This document shows, piece after piece, positions 47,038 to 55,495 of a DNA stretch of 64,000 bases (positions are counted from its first letter, which is position 1; every line of letters begins with the position of its first letter). The position numbers and the translations under genes are program-made. The notes below the pieces were generated by a model. The model did not search any database. It saw nothing but the letters and a program-made list of their open reading frames with translations, and was not told the DNA's origin. The DNA lies in IMG/VR virus record IMGVR_UViG_3300047480_000545, positions 62,001-126,000 of that record; one strand, given 5' to 3'. This stretch comes from a virus.

Positions 47038-47047
47038 GGATAAAAAG

Positions 47048-49045
47048 ATGACAATGAAAACAAGTGCAATTGATTTGAACGTTCCAGCGAAGGTGTTGCC
47101 CGCAACTGTTACCAACATGACAATGAAAGAATACTGGATATACGATGATGGTATGGGTGATAAATGGTGGGGCGGCGGTGCAAATCCAAAGCCATATCGT
47201 TGGGAACTTACCTTGACACTAACCCCAATATCACATGGTTCTCACCTTACTAGAACTCCGTTCAAATATGATGGATTTGATGTATTGGTCGGGGACTTTA
47301 TTGCTGGTGCAACGGATGGCAAAGCACTACAAATTATAAGCATCACAGAAAAAACATCAACATCGGTGGTTTGTGTGGTTGAAGACGTTCTACGATATAA
47401 TACTTTCAGAAACGCATCTGGTATCGGTATATTCACCGTTCCTGGTCAAGCAGTGATTTTTGAACTGAATGAATTTGGCGACCCAATGATTGACCCACTG
47501 CCACTTGGTATTGTTTCAAGCGATTTCTATGCAAACGTAAACTCACGTTTTAAATATCTAAACCCACGTGCTCACTTTGTTCTTGAAAAAGAAAATCACA
47601 ATTTTGAAGTTGGTGATGTTATCGGCATGTCAGACGAAGGTGATTATGAAGTTTCGTCCAGTTCAAATCTTGACAAACTAATCGGAACCATTACACATAT
47701 CGGTCCTGGCCCAAACAAGTTTATGATACGTCCAATGAATGGCACTATTGACTTCTCTCCATCATTACCAGGAAATGCTGGTGATTTTGTTTATGCATCA
47801 ATTGATGGTTCTGGTGACCTTACTACAAACCCTACTGGGGCGGCGGTGTTTCTCAATATAAAAAATGCAGTTCCAAGCACAGTTCGTGGTTCAGTGTTGA
47901 ATGCTACTACGACTTCTGGAAATAAAATTAATTTGAATGGAACAGAAATAACATTCACTGGCCCTTCTATTTCAAGTGCGGTCAATAATATAAATGCATA
48001 TACATCAGAACACAAAGTAACTGCAAGTAATGCCACTGCACTGACAGAAGCAGTGTCCGACATATCATCCGCAATTTACGGATTGGTTGGTGGATACCCT
48101 CCATTCTCTGCATCTATAAATGGTGTAACTGTTAACTTTACTACCACAACGGCTGGTCAATCTGAATATTCACAAACTGTTGCGATTGCAGAAGACATGG
48201 TTGCTGATATTATTGCAGCAAATATTCCAAACATTTCAGCAAGAGCATCAGGGGGCAAACTATATATCACAGAAACACAGGGGGGTTCGATCACTATAGT
48301 AGACCTAACAAATGACACAAATAACCATCCATTTGCTGGCACGAGTTCTATATCTGGATTAGCAACTTATTATGATGCATCAACCGCAAAATCATTACTT
48401 CTAACAAGAGCAGACGGTGGTGAAATAATTGTAAGCAATGTTACTGGAACTCCTTGTGAAGATTTTGGTATTGTTTCTGGACATAATGGTTCGTATCCAA
48501 TCGGAATGGACATTGAACAGGGTATTCGCAAAGCTGGCATTACAGTCGTGGCCGACCTTGTAGCAAGAGATGCATTGTATAATGTTCTTGTTGGCGACCA
48601 AGCATATGTATTAGATGCAGGACAAGGTGAATGGGGTCTTTACATTTGGAATGGCTCGGCATGGGTTGTGGTAGCAACACAAGATAGTGCGGCAACAGAT
48701 GCAAATAGTTTACACCATATTTATGTAATGCCATCACAGGTTGAAGGCAACATTGAAGTTATTGAAATGGGCCGTATTAGTCCGCACTCTCGTGTTGTCA
48801 GTGTGTTGGTTGAAGTTATTACCCCATTTACTGGCTATTCTGACGTTCCTACGCTAAATATTGGTGTAGATGGAAATATTTCTGAACTAGTCAGTGATGC
48901 TCTGATTGACCTTGAAAATGTTGGTTCGTATAACTTGACTCCAGATTTCCATTACGAAGGCGAAGAAGAAGTAAACATTATTGCCACATTGGCACATAAT
49001 GGCTCAACAAATGGCGAAATAAAAATAACAGTAACTTATGTATAA
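47048..49045 (+). CDS. structural, fibre-associated protein (665 aa)
   Basis: N-terminal part MTMKEYWIYDDGMGDKWWGGG and a middle part of beta repeats; includes GKALQIISI and WGLYIWNGSAWVVVATQ, a carbohydrate- or fibre-like segment. Such proteins occur beside fibre genes in T4-like cyanophages. Follows the 44944 gene by 10 bases; ends before an AT-rich terminator. Confidence 0.78.
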   Translation: MTMKTSAIDLNVPAKVLPATVTNMTMKEYWIYDDGMGDKWWGGGANPKPYRWELTLTLTPISHGSHLTRTPFKYDGFDVLVGDFIAGATDGKALQIISITEKTSTSVVCVVEDVLRYNTFRNASGIGIFTVPGQAVIFELNEFGDPMIDPLPLGIVSSDFYANVNSRFKYLNPRAHFVLEKENHNFEVGDVIGMSDEGDYEVSSSSNLDKLIGTITHIGPGPNKFMIRPMNGTIDFSPSLPGNAGDFVYASIDGSGDLTTNPTGAAVFLNIKNAVPSTVRGSVLNATTTSGNKINLNGTEITFTGPSISSAVNNINAYTSEHKVTASNATALTEAVSDISSAIYGLVGGYPPFSASINGVTVNFTTTTAGQSEYSQTVAIAEDMVADIIAANIPNISARASGGKLYITETQGGSITIVDLTNDTNNHPFAGTSSISGLATYYDASTAKSLLLTRADGGEIIVSNVTGTPCEDFGIVSGHNGSYPIGMDIEQGIRKAGITVVADLVARDALYNVLVGDQAYVLDAGQGEWGLYIWNGSAWVVVATQDSAATDANSLHHIYVMPSQVEGNIEVIEMGRISPHSRVVSVLVEVITPFTGYSDVPTLNIGVDGNISELVSDALIDLENVGSYNLTPDFHYEGEEEVNIIATLAHNGSTNGEIKITVTYV

Positions 49046-49066
49046 TATCGGAATATTATATTTTTT
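49041..49066 (+). terminator. AT-rich terminator
   Basis: TATAATAT-CGGA-ATATTATA perfect stem then TTTTTT, overlapping the stop of the 47048 gene. Confidence 0.8.
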
Positions 49067-49074
49067 GAGCGTTT

Positions 49075-49082
49075 AATAAATA
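49075..49082 (+). promoter_or_regulatory. late promoter variant
   Basis: AATAAATA (TAATAAATAC) directly after the terminator; it would start a leader that meets a second terminator-like hairpin at 49144 before the fibre gene. Confidence 0.6.
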
Positions 49083-49143
49083 CATATGTAAGGAGAGGAG
49101 ACGATCTTTACATACTCTGACGAGTTTATCCCAGAGTAAAAAA

Positions 49144-49174
49144 GGGAAATCTGGTATTCAGATTTCCTTTTTTC
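49144..49174 (+). terminator. terminator-like hairpin in fibre leader
   Basis: GGAAATCTG-GTATT-CAGATTTCC then TTTTTT. It lies between the late promoter (49075) and the fibre start (49205); an upstream stem ACTCTG/CAGAGT (49117-49138) is also in the leader. Confidence 0.82.
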
Positions 49175-49204
49175 ATCCATTATAGCTTTTAAGGAGACAT
49201 AATA

Positions 49205-52200
49205 ATGGCTAATATTAAGAATTTCGGTCTATCAGGTATTTCCGCTGACGTTCAGTTTGGTAAGGCTGGTGGCCGTGTTGTTTATGATGCTGGTAACTCA
49301 GTATTCAAAGTAACACAGGCTGACGGTTCAACACTAGACAACATCCGCGTTGCTACCACCCCACTAAATGCTAACGATGCTGCATCAAAAGCATATGTTG
49401 ACTCAAAGTCATCATCTGACGCAGCAGCAGTTCAAGCAGAACTAGACGCAACTCAGGTTGGCGCTGGTCTAGGCACAGACGGCGGCTACACCGCTAATGG
49501 CACTGCAAACTACATCTCAGCAGCAGTATCACTAAAAGATGCCGACAACAAGCTAGATGCAGCACTAAAAGTAGAAGAACTAGCACGTATTGCTGGCGAT
49601 TCTGATCTACAAGACGCAATTGATGCAGAAGAAGCACGTGCTCTAGCAGCAGAAGGTGTCCTACAGGGCAACATCGATTCAGAAGCAGCAACACGTCTAG
49701 CAGCAGATGGCGTTCTACAGGACAACATCGACTCAGAAGCAACCACTCGTTTCAACAACGATGCAACTCTACAGTCAAACATCGACTCAGAAGAATCAGC
49801 ACGTATTGCAGCAGATGGCGTTCTACAGGACAACATCGACTCAGAAGCAGCAACACGTCTAGCAGCAGACAATGCACTAGATGCACGTCTAGACATTATT
49901 GAAGGTGGCGCAGAAGTAGCGGGTTCAATTGCAAAAGCACTAGCAGATGCAAACACCTATACTGACGGTGAAATCTCAACACTAGATTCAACACTACGTT
50001 CATACATTGATACATCAGTTCAAGCTAAAGACAACACTGATGAAATCACCGAAGGAACAACCAACCTATTCTTCACACAGGCTCGTGCTCGTGCATCAAT
50101 CTCTGTGACTGATAATGGTGGTGATGGTGCTCTATCATACAACTCAACAACTGGCGTAATCACTTACACAGGTCCATCAGCAGCAGAAGTTCGTGCTCAC
50201 TTCACAGGTGGCAAGGGCGTTTCAATAACCAACGGCGAAGTTGCACTAGACTTCACTGAGTTCTCAACAACAGACGTTGTAGAAGGTACAAACCTATACT
50301 GGACAGTTGCACGTGGCGAATCAATGTTCGATACACGTCTAGCAACAAAGTCAACTACTGACCTAGCAGAAGGCACAAACCTATACTACACAGATGCACG
50401 TGTTGACGCATATGTTTCAGGTGGCGATCTATCAGCAATCGAAACAGTTGGTGATGCAGTAATTGGCGGAAACCTATCAGTTGGTGGCGTTCTAACCGTT
50501 TCAGGCAACGGAACTTCAACCTTCACTGGTAACGTTTCAATCGACGGCACAATCAACGTTGCTGGCGATGCTACATTCCTAGCAAACATCTCAGGCGACA
50601 CCATGACAATGACTGGCGACCTAAGTGTAACTGGTAATACAGTTCTATCACAGCTAGTAACTGTAGAATCAGACGCAACAAAGGCAGCGGGTTCAAACAT
50701 TGTAAACGTATTTGAAGTTGTATCATCAGACGCACAGAAGCTATTTGAAGTTCGTCAAAATGGTGACGCAGTTGTTGGTGGCTCACTAACAGTTAACGGC
50801 GACTCAGCATCACTAGCTGGTAACCTATCAACCACTGGTAACGCAACTGTTTCAGGCGACCTATCAGTTGGTGGTTCACTAACTGTTGCTGGCGATGCAA
50901 CATTCTCAGCAAACATCAACGGCAACAACATGTCACTATCAGGCAACCTAATCGTAGGTGATGCGGATACAGACTATGTTGAGTTCAATGCTGACGTAGC
51001 ATCAGACTTCATTCCAGACGTTACAGGCACATACGATCTAGGTACTGCTGCTAAATCTTGGAACAATGTTTACGCAGCAAACGTAACCGCAGACACCGTT
51101 ACTGTTGGAACTCTAAACCTAACTTCAGGCATCACAGGTCTAACACTAGACGGTCTAGATGATGTTGAAATCACAAGTGTGGCTACAAACCAAATCATCG
51201 CGTGGGATGGCACAAAGTGGGTAAACATTGATAACGTAAACGTCAATGGTTCTCTAACCGTTGCTGGCGATATCAACGCAGAAGCAAACATCATTCTAAA
51301 CTCAGACGTAACTGGCGCACCAACCGAAAACGCAATCATCCGCGTTGAACGTGGCACATCAGCAGACGTTGAAATCAAGTGGAATGAAACAACTGATCAG
51401 TGGGAAGTAACAAATGATGGCACAAACTACACTGCGCTATCAATCACCGCTGGAACAGGCGTTGCAGTTTCTTCAACTGGTGTTGTTTCTATCGGTCAAG
51501 CAGTTGAAACAACCTCAGACGTAACATTCAACGATGTTACTGTATCTGGTGTTCTAAACTCCGACGACATTACAGCAAACACAGTTACTATCACTGGTAA
51601 CCTAGTTGTCAACGGAACAACCACAACTGTAAACACTGAGACTATCGCTCTAGCAGACAACACAATCGTTCTAAACTCAAACGCAACTGGTGCAGCATCA
51701 CAAAATGCTGGTATCGAGGTTGAGCGCGGTTCAGACGCAAACGTGTCTCTACTATGGGATGAATCAGCAGATCGTTGGACTGTTGGCACTGATACATTCG
51801 TTGCTGGCGCATTTATCGGTAACCTAACTGGTAACGTAACTGGTAACCTAACTGGTGACGTAACTGGAACAGTTTCAGACATCTCAAACCACACAACTGA
51901 TGCACTAGCAGAAGGTTCAACCAACCTATACTACACAGACGGTCGTGTAGCTGCTTACCTAACAACCAACGCATACGCAACAGAAGCATACACAGATGCA
52001 GCAGTTGCAGACAAGAACTCATTCGTAGTTCGTAAAGCAGTTGGAACATCAGAAGCAATCGGCACAATCGTAAACGTTGCAGGACACACCTACTACGTTT
52101 CACGCATTACAGTAAAAGTTACATCAGCATATGACGCAACAGTGTCAATTTCTGATGGCACCAATACTCTAATGACAGCAGCAGAAATTGAAGAAGATGT

Positions 52201-52324
52201 AGTTGGCACATACGTTGCAGAACTACCATTCGCAACAGCAACCGCTGGTGGTGCGACAATCTCTCTAGTTTCAGCAGCAACAGCAGGCGCAGCAACAGTT
52301 ACAGTTGAATACGTTCAGCTATAA
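49205..52324 (+). CDS. long tail fibre protein (1039 aa)
   Basis: The longest gene here. Residues about 140-225 are 18-residue repeats built on ADGVLQDNIDSEAATRLA (trimeric coiled-coil-like). After that come many beta repeats (NVSIDGTINVAGDATF; LSVGGSLTVAGDATFSAN; NLTGNVTGNLTGDV) and paired segments IRVERGTSADVEIKWNE / IEVERGSDANVSLLWDE found in fibres of marine T4-like phages. It would form the receptor-binding fibre shaft. Leucine is almost only CTA and serine mostly TCA, unlike early genes. TTAAGGAGACATAAT precedes the ATG. Confidence 0.9.
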   Translation: MANIKNFGLSGISADVQFGKAGGRVVYDAGNSVFKVTQADGSTLDNIRVATTPLNANDAASKAYVDSKSSSDAAAVQAELDATQVGAGLGTDGGYTANGTANYISAAVSLKDADNKLDAALKVEELARIAGDSDLQDAIDAEEARALAAEGVLQGNIDSEAATRLAADGVLQDNIDSEATTRFNNDATLQSNIDSEESARIAADGVLQDNIDSEAATRLAADNALDARLDIIEGGAEVAGSIAKALADANTYTDGEISTLDSTLRSYIDTSVQAKDNTDEITEGTTNLFFTQARARASISVTDNGGDGALSYNSTTGVITYTGPSAAEVRAHFTGGKGVSITNGEVALDFTEFSTTDVVEGTNLYWTVARGESMFDTRLATKSTTDLAEGTNLYYTDARVDAYVSGGDLSAIETVGDAVIGGNLSVGGVLTVSGNGTSTFTGNVSIDGTINVAGDATFLANISGDTMTMTGDLSVTGNTVLSQLVTVESDATKAAGSNIVNVFEVVSSDAQKLFEVRQNGDAVVGGSLTVNGDSASLAGNLSTTGNATVSGDLSVGGSLTVAGDATFSANINGNNMSLSGNLIVGDADTDYVEFNADVASDFIPDVTGTYDLGTAAKSWNNVYAANVTADTVTVGTLNLTSGITGLTLDGLDDVEITSVATNQIIAWDGTKWVNIDNVNVNGSLTVAGDINAEANIILNSDVTGAPTENAIIRVERGTSADVEIKWNETTDQWEVTNDGTNYTALSITAGTGVAVSSTGVVSIGQAVETTSDVTFNDVTVSGVLNSDDITANTVTITGNLVVNGTTTTVNTETIALADNTIVLNSNATGAASQNAGIEVERGSDANVSLLWDESADRWTVGTDTFVAGAFIGNLTGNVTGNLTGDVTGTVSDISNHTTDALAEGSTNLYYTDGRVAAYLTTNAYATEAYTDAAVADKNSFVVRKAVGTSEAIGTIVNVAGHTYYVSRITVKVTSAYDATVSISDGTNTLMTAAEIEEDVVGTYVAELPFATATAGGATISLVSAATAGAATVTVEYVQL
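49630..49880 (+). repeat. 54-base tandem repeats in fibre gene
   Basis: About five imperfect units encoding E-[AES]-A-T-R-x-A-A-D-G-V-L-Q-D-N-I-D-S. Units 2 and 4 are nearly identical at base level, so recombination could change fibre length. Confidence 0.8.
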
Positions 52325-52349
52325 TAGTCGCTAAGTTTGACTAATACGG

Positions 52350-52380
52350 GAGGGGGGCCGAAAGGCTCCCCTTTCTTTTT
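52350..52380 (+). terminator. Rho-independent terminator
   Basis: GGGGGGCC-GAAA-GGCTCCCC with a T-rich tail, between the fibre gene and the next late promoter. Confidence 0.9.
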
Positions 52381-52381
52381 A

Positions 52382-52389
52382 GATAAATA
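52382..52389 (+). promoter_or_regulatory. T4-type late promoter
   Basis: GATAAATA, 27 bases before the holin-like gene. Confidence 0.78.
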
Positions 52390-52416
52390 CATTCAGAGAG
52401 ATTGAAGGAGACGCAC

Positions 52417-52740
52417 ATGAAATGGTCTAAAATGGCTATGGTTATTTGGTTGGCACCAGAATATTTTGACAAGTGGAGAGTATTCCCAAGAATATTTCTA
52501 TCAGTTTACATCTACTTGTTATACAGTGTGGTTCAGTGGTTTATGTTGCTACCTGACCCAAACACGCAGCAAGCAGGGTTGGTTTCTGTATTAGTTGGTG
52601 TTGGGGCAGCTTGGTTCGGACTGTATATCAGTGGAACTCCAACTCAACACACTACTGCAATGCCGACATTTGAAAATATATCTATGACTACGACTGCCAC
52701 AGGAAGTAGTTCAACAGTAAGCGACACAAGAAATAACTAA
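52417..52740 (+). CDS. holin-like membrane protein (107 aa)
   Basis: Two membrane helices (IFLSVYIYLLYSVVQWFML and GLVSVLVGVGAAWFGLYI) separated by PDPNTQQ, short basic N-terminus and polar Thr/Ser-rich tail. Size and topology fit a class II-type holin; similar proteins are annotated as holins in marine phages. Late expression and no other holin candidate in the window support this. Start at 52417 fits GAAGGAGACGCAC. Confidence 0.68.
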   Translation: MKWSKMAMVIWLAPEYFDKWRVFPRIFLSVYIYLLYSVVQWFMLLPDPNTQQAGLVSVLVGVGAAWFGLYISGTPTQHTTAMPTFENISMTTTATGSSSTVSDTRNN

Positions 52741-52748
52741 GGAATAAT

Positions 52749-53207
52749 ATGGCGACGACATTCAAACATTACTTACGAGTTATACTTGATGAACCCCTTG
52801 ACAAACACGATGTCAGAGGGTTGATTGGAATATTCAAGCAATCGTTGCCAAATATCTTTTCTCCTACAAAAGAAGGCACTGCGGTTATATACCGTTCTCG
52901 CGAAGGAAAACATGTATATGACTTCAACTTTACTCGTAACGTGGATGAGGTAGAGGCAGAGGCAATACTTGATATATTGAATAACTGGACCGATGCCGAT
53001 TACGAAATGGAAGTAACGACTACTGAACGGTTTGATTTGCCAGACTGCGAAGGCGACCAAGACTTGGATATGATAAAGCATAACCGATGGATACAGAAAC
53101 AGGTTGATGATGGTTGGAGGTATGGGTTGGTGTTCAACGAAAATCTAAAGACTGACCCGAAACTTCGTCCATATCACGATCTCACACCAAAGCAGAAAAA
53201 CTCTTGA
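52749..53207 (+). CDS. RyR-domain protein (152 aa)
   Basis: The C-terminal part HNRWIQKQVDDGWRYGLVFNENLKTDPKLRPYHDLTPKQKN matches the RyR domain (HxxW...GWxYG...KxHPxLxPYxxL). This domain is best known from ryanodine receptors but occurs in bacteria and phages, where it may bind nucleotides. The N-terminal 100 residues are an acidic alpha/beta part. Stop lies in the next promoter's -35. Confidence 0.78.
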   Translation: MATTFKHYLRVILDEPLDKHDVRGLIGIFKQSLPNIFSPTKEGTAVIYRSREGKHVYDFNFTRNVDEVEAEAILDILNNWTDADYEMEVTTTERFDLPDCEGDQDLDMIKHNRWIQKQVDDGWRYGLVFNENLKTDPKLRPYHDLTPKQKNS

Positions 53208-53232
53208 CTCTGCAAAAAGAATCAAGTATTAT
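53204..53232 (+). promoter_or_regulatory. sigma70-type promoter, partial GAATCA motif
   Basis: TTGACT, 17 bases with AGAATCA at the usual position, TATTAT; upstream stop embedded (53205-53207). Confidence 0.7.
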
Positions 53233-53259
53233 ATATGAAATACGTATTATAGGTAAGAA

Positions 53260-53796
53260 ATGTCAGGGACTAAAAAAACATACAACTTCGACTCAAAAAA
53301 CTACTTTGAGTTCTTCAACATAGAAGAAAAGTTTGCGATTAGCGTGAGAAGCCTAACTGCACACTACAAAAAGGTAGTTGCATTGTTGTCTAATGACACA
53401 TCATTTGTTGCAAGAGAACGGCTTTCGTTTGCTGGCAGAGCGTATCATACATTGCTCAATCCTATTGAACGTGCAAGATACCTCGTTCAGATGCATGGAG
53501 TTGATGCAGATTTCCACGATAGTATTCTACCACAAGATATGCAAGTTGCGCATGAGTTTAGAAATGAACTTTCTGAGTTGACAACCGAAGAAGAAGTTGA
53601 TATATTTCAACACACTCTGAAAGAACAATCTGACTTTATCGTTGACAGCATTCAGGTCAGTATTGACGTAAACAAAGACTATGAAATAGCGAGTGGATTG
53701 ATATGCAGATTCTATGAACTACAAGAAATCTACCAAGAAAGCAAAGACAAAAAACGTCAAATCAAAGACGGCATTGTATTCGTCAACTTCCAATAA
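53260..53796 (+). CDS. HscB-like co-chaperone lacking HPD
   Basis: A 178-residue protein with HscB architecture: J-like N-terminal NYFEFFNIEEKFAISVRSLTAHYKKV, then RLSFAGRAYHTLLNPIERARYLVQMHGV and an acidic three-helix C-terminal domain (HEFRNELSELTTEEEVDIF). The HPD tripeptide needed to activate HscA is replaced (LLSNDTS). It may bind the Fe-S scaffold or HscA without activating it. Own early-type promoter. Confidence 0.8.
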   Translation: MSGTKKTYNFDSKNYFEFFNIEEKFAISVRSLTAHYKKVVALLSNDTSFVARERLSFAGRAYHTLLNPIERARYLVQMHGVDADFHDSILPQDMQVAHEFRNELSELTTEEEVDIFQHTLKEQSDFIVDSIQVSIDVNKDYEIASGLICRFYELQEIYQESKDKKRQIKDGIVFVNFQ

Positions 53797-53805
53797 AGTG
53801 AAAAA

Positions 53806-54060
53806 ATGAAATCCAACGTTATTGATGCCCGTGCAGATTTTCTTGGTAAAATGTTGCTTGACAGACTTGACAAACTCACAGAATCACATAAAGATAGATA
53901 TTCTTCATTCCTACTCATTGTAAATGAAGACGGGAAAGACTATATTGAACTATATCTCAAAGACCTAGAAGATAAAAGTTTGATTGTAGTGGACCGTGCG
54001 CCTGTTGAAGTTTATCAACAGCGTGTGGAAACTAAGGTTGAACTATTCTATTTCGGCTAA
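53806..54060 (+). CDS. hypothetical protein (84 aa)
   Basis: Alpha/beta acidic protein beginning MKSNVIDARADFLGKMLLDRLD. Stop overlaps the end of the convergent minus-strand gene by 4 bases. Unknown. Confidence 0.62.
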   Translation: MKSNVIDARADFLGKMLLDRLDKLTESHKDRYSSFLLIVNEDGKDYIELYLKDLEDKSLIVVDRAPVEVYQQRVETKVELFYFG

Positions 54061-54341
54061 TCTAAAAGTGGATCGTCAAGCCAACGAATGATTGCGTAAT
54101 CAAGTTGTGATTTAGCCATAGTTGGAGACATACGAAACCATTCACCTTTCATACGCAAATAAGAAAGTTCTTTGTGTATCTTCTGCTCTAAAATGTATGC
54201 CCTATCGTCGGGGACTTCCACAGTGTGATGAATGATAAGTGGTTCTGGGTTTCCAGTTTGTAATGACTTGAGACGTTGTGATACGTCTGCACTTATGCCG
54301 ATTTTTTGCTTGTCAGATGATCCAATGATATATATAAACAT
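54057..54341 (-). CDS. GIY-YIG-like (T5orf172/MUG113) nuclease-fold protein
   Basis: A 94-residue protein: FIYIIGSSDKQKIGISADVSQRLKSLQT, ILEQKIHKELSYLRMKGEWFRMSP. The YI-x-KIGIS-RL...E-x-H...GEWF pattern is the GIY-YIG-related T5orf172 domain. It may be a free-standing homing nuclease. The ATG lies 5 bases after a minus-strand late promoter, so the late mRNA would be leaderless. Confidence 0.8.
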   Translation of the reverse strand: MFIYIIGSSDKQKIGISADVSQRLKSLQTGNPEPLIIHHTVEVPDDRAYILEQKIHKELSYLRMKGEWFRMSPTMAKSQLDYAIIRWLDDPLLD

Positions 54342-54346
54342 AGAAT

Positions 54347-54354
54347 TATTTATG
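54347..54354 (-). promoter_or_regulatory. late promoter, minus strand
   Basis: CATAAATA, then ATTCT and the ATG of the minus gene; back-to-back with the plus promoter at 54356. Confidence 0.65.
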
Positions 54355-54355
54355 T

Positions 54356-54363
54356 GATAAATA
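54356..54363 (+). promoter_or_regulatory. T4-type late promoter
   Basis: GATAAATA, 37 bases before the 54401 start; divergent pair with 54347. Confidence 0.75.
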
Positions 54364-54400
54364 CTTATGAAATAAAATGGCGTCAATAAGGAAAACACTC

Positions 54401-55474
54401 ATGGACAATAATATGAATGAAAGTGGCCTGTCTCGGCTATGGGATAAAACACAAGAGGAAACCACTGCGGCAATCACTGCATTTCGCGGTGGAAATACTC
54501 GTGCTCGAAACCGTGAACGCAACAAAGAGTTGATGCAATACATGATTGGAAAAGGGTATAGTGTTACCAAAATCCAAGGAAACTACATTGAAGATTTCGG
54601 AACAGACAACGCAAAAGAAGTTGGCGAAGAATCGTTTTTCGTTGCACCAAATGGCAAAGACGCAAAACAGTTCGTAAACGACATTATTATGTTGGGTCAA
54701 CGTTATGACCAAGATTCGGTTCTGATTATTCCACAGGGTGGAGAAGGTGCATTTTTATATGGCACAAATAACTCGGATTTTCCTGGTCGCGGAGAAAAAA
54801 TAGTTACTGGTAATGCACGTTTTGGACGTGCCGCTGGTGAGTTTCTAAGTCGCATCAAGGGACGAGCATTTGCGTTTGAGGAAGTAGAACCACCAAAAAA
54901 TGTGAATGGTAAGCGTTTCGTCAAAATGGTAGTCTCCAAGATTGATGAAAGTAACAAGCAACTAAATGAAGCAAGTTTGAGTCGTGTATGGCAACATGCA
55001 GAATCCGACCGTCCTATTTCACTATTGACTGCATTTCGTGGTGAATATGACAGAGAAGAAAATGTGCGCCGTAACAAAGAACTTGCTGCAACCATAAGAA
55101 AACTTGGTTATGGGTTCTTCTTTGTGGATGGATACTGGATTGAAAATGCTGGAACACCACAGGAAGTTCATGTAGCAGAAGATTCGATTTTTGTTATAGC
55201 ACCAAAAGGCAGTGATGAAGATTTCAAACAAAAAATGCTTCAACTGGGTGCTAAATACAATCAGGAAGGTGTCTTGATAAAGACAACTGACGGAGCCAAA
55301 GTTTATGATACAAACGGCGGCGTAATGTTTGACGTAGGCACTTTGAAACCAGGAAAGGTAGGTGAAATCTACACCCGCCTACGCAACAACAAGAAAGCGA
55401 ATACATTCGTTTTCGAGTCTGAACGCGACGACTTGGGATGGCTACAACGCCTCGCAGGGATGAAGCACAAATAA
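54401..55474 (+). CDS. tandem-duplicated DUF3293-like protein (357 aa)
   Basis: Two copies of one domain of about 150 residues: first LSRLWDKTQEETTAAITAFRG...NRERNKELMQYMIGKGYSV...YIEDFG, second LSRVWQHAESDRPISLLTAFRG...NVRRNKELAATIRKLGYGF...WIENAG. The pattern ITAFRG...RNKEL...GY...G.W.E recalls DUF3293. Unknown function. Start at 54401 follows AAGGAAAACACTC; ATG 54377 is possible. Confidence 0.75.
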   Translation: MDNNMNESGLSRLWDKTQEETTAAITAFRGGNTRARNRERNKELMQYMIGKGYSVTKIQGNYIEDFGTDNAKEVGEESFFVAPNGKDAKQFVNDIIMLGQRYDQDSVLIIPQGGEGAFLYGTNNSDFPGRGEKIVTGNARFGRAAGEFLSRIKGRAFAFEEVEPPKNVNGKRFVKMVVSKIDESNKQLNEASLSRVWQHAESDRPISLLTAFRGEYDREENVRRNKELAATIRKLGYGFFFVDGYWIENAGTPQEVHVAEDSIFVIAPKGSDEDFKQKMLQLGAKYNQEGVLIKTTDGAKVYDTNGGVMFDVGTLKPGKVGEIYTRLRNNKKANTFVFESERDDLGWLQRLAGMKHK

Positions 55475-55495
55475 TACCAGCATTGGAGAAAAGAT

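Noticed and set aside
49630-49880. CRISPR-like or regulatory direct repeats
   Set aside because: The repeats are in frame, 54 bases long, degenerate and encode coiled-coil units of a fibre protein.
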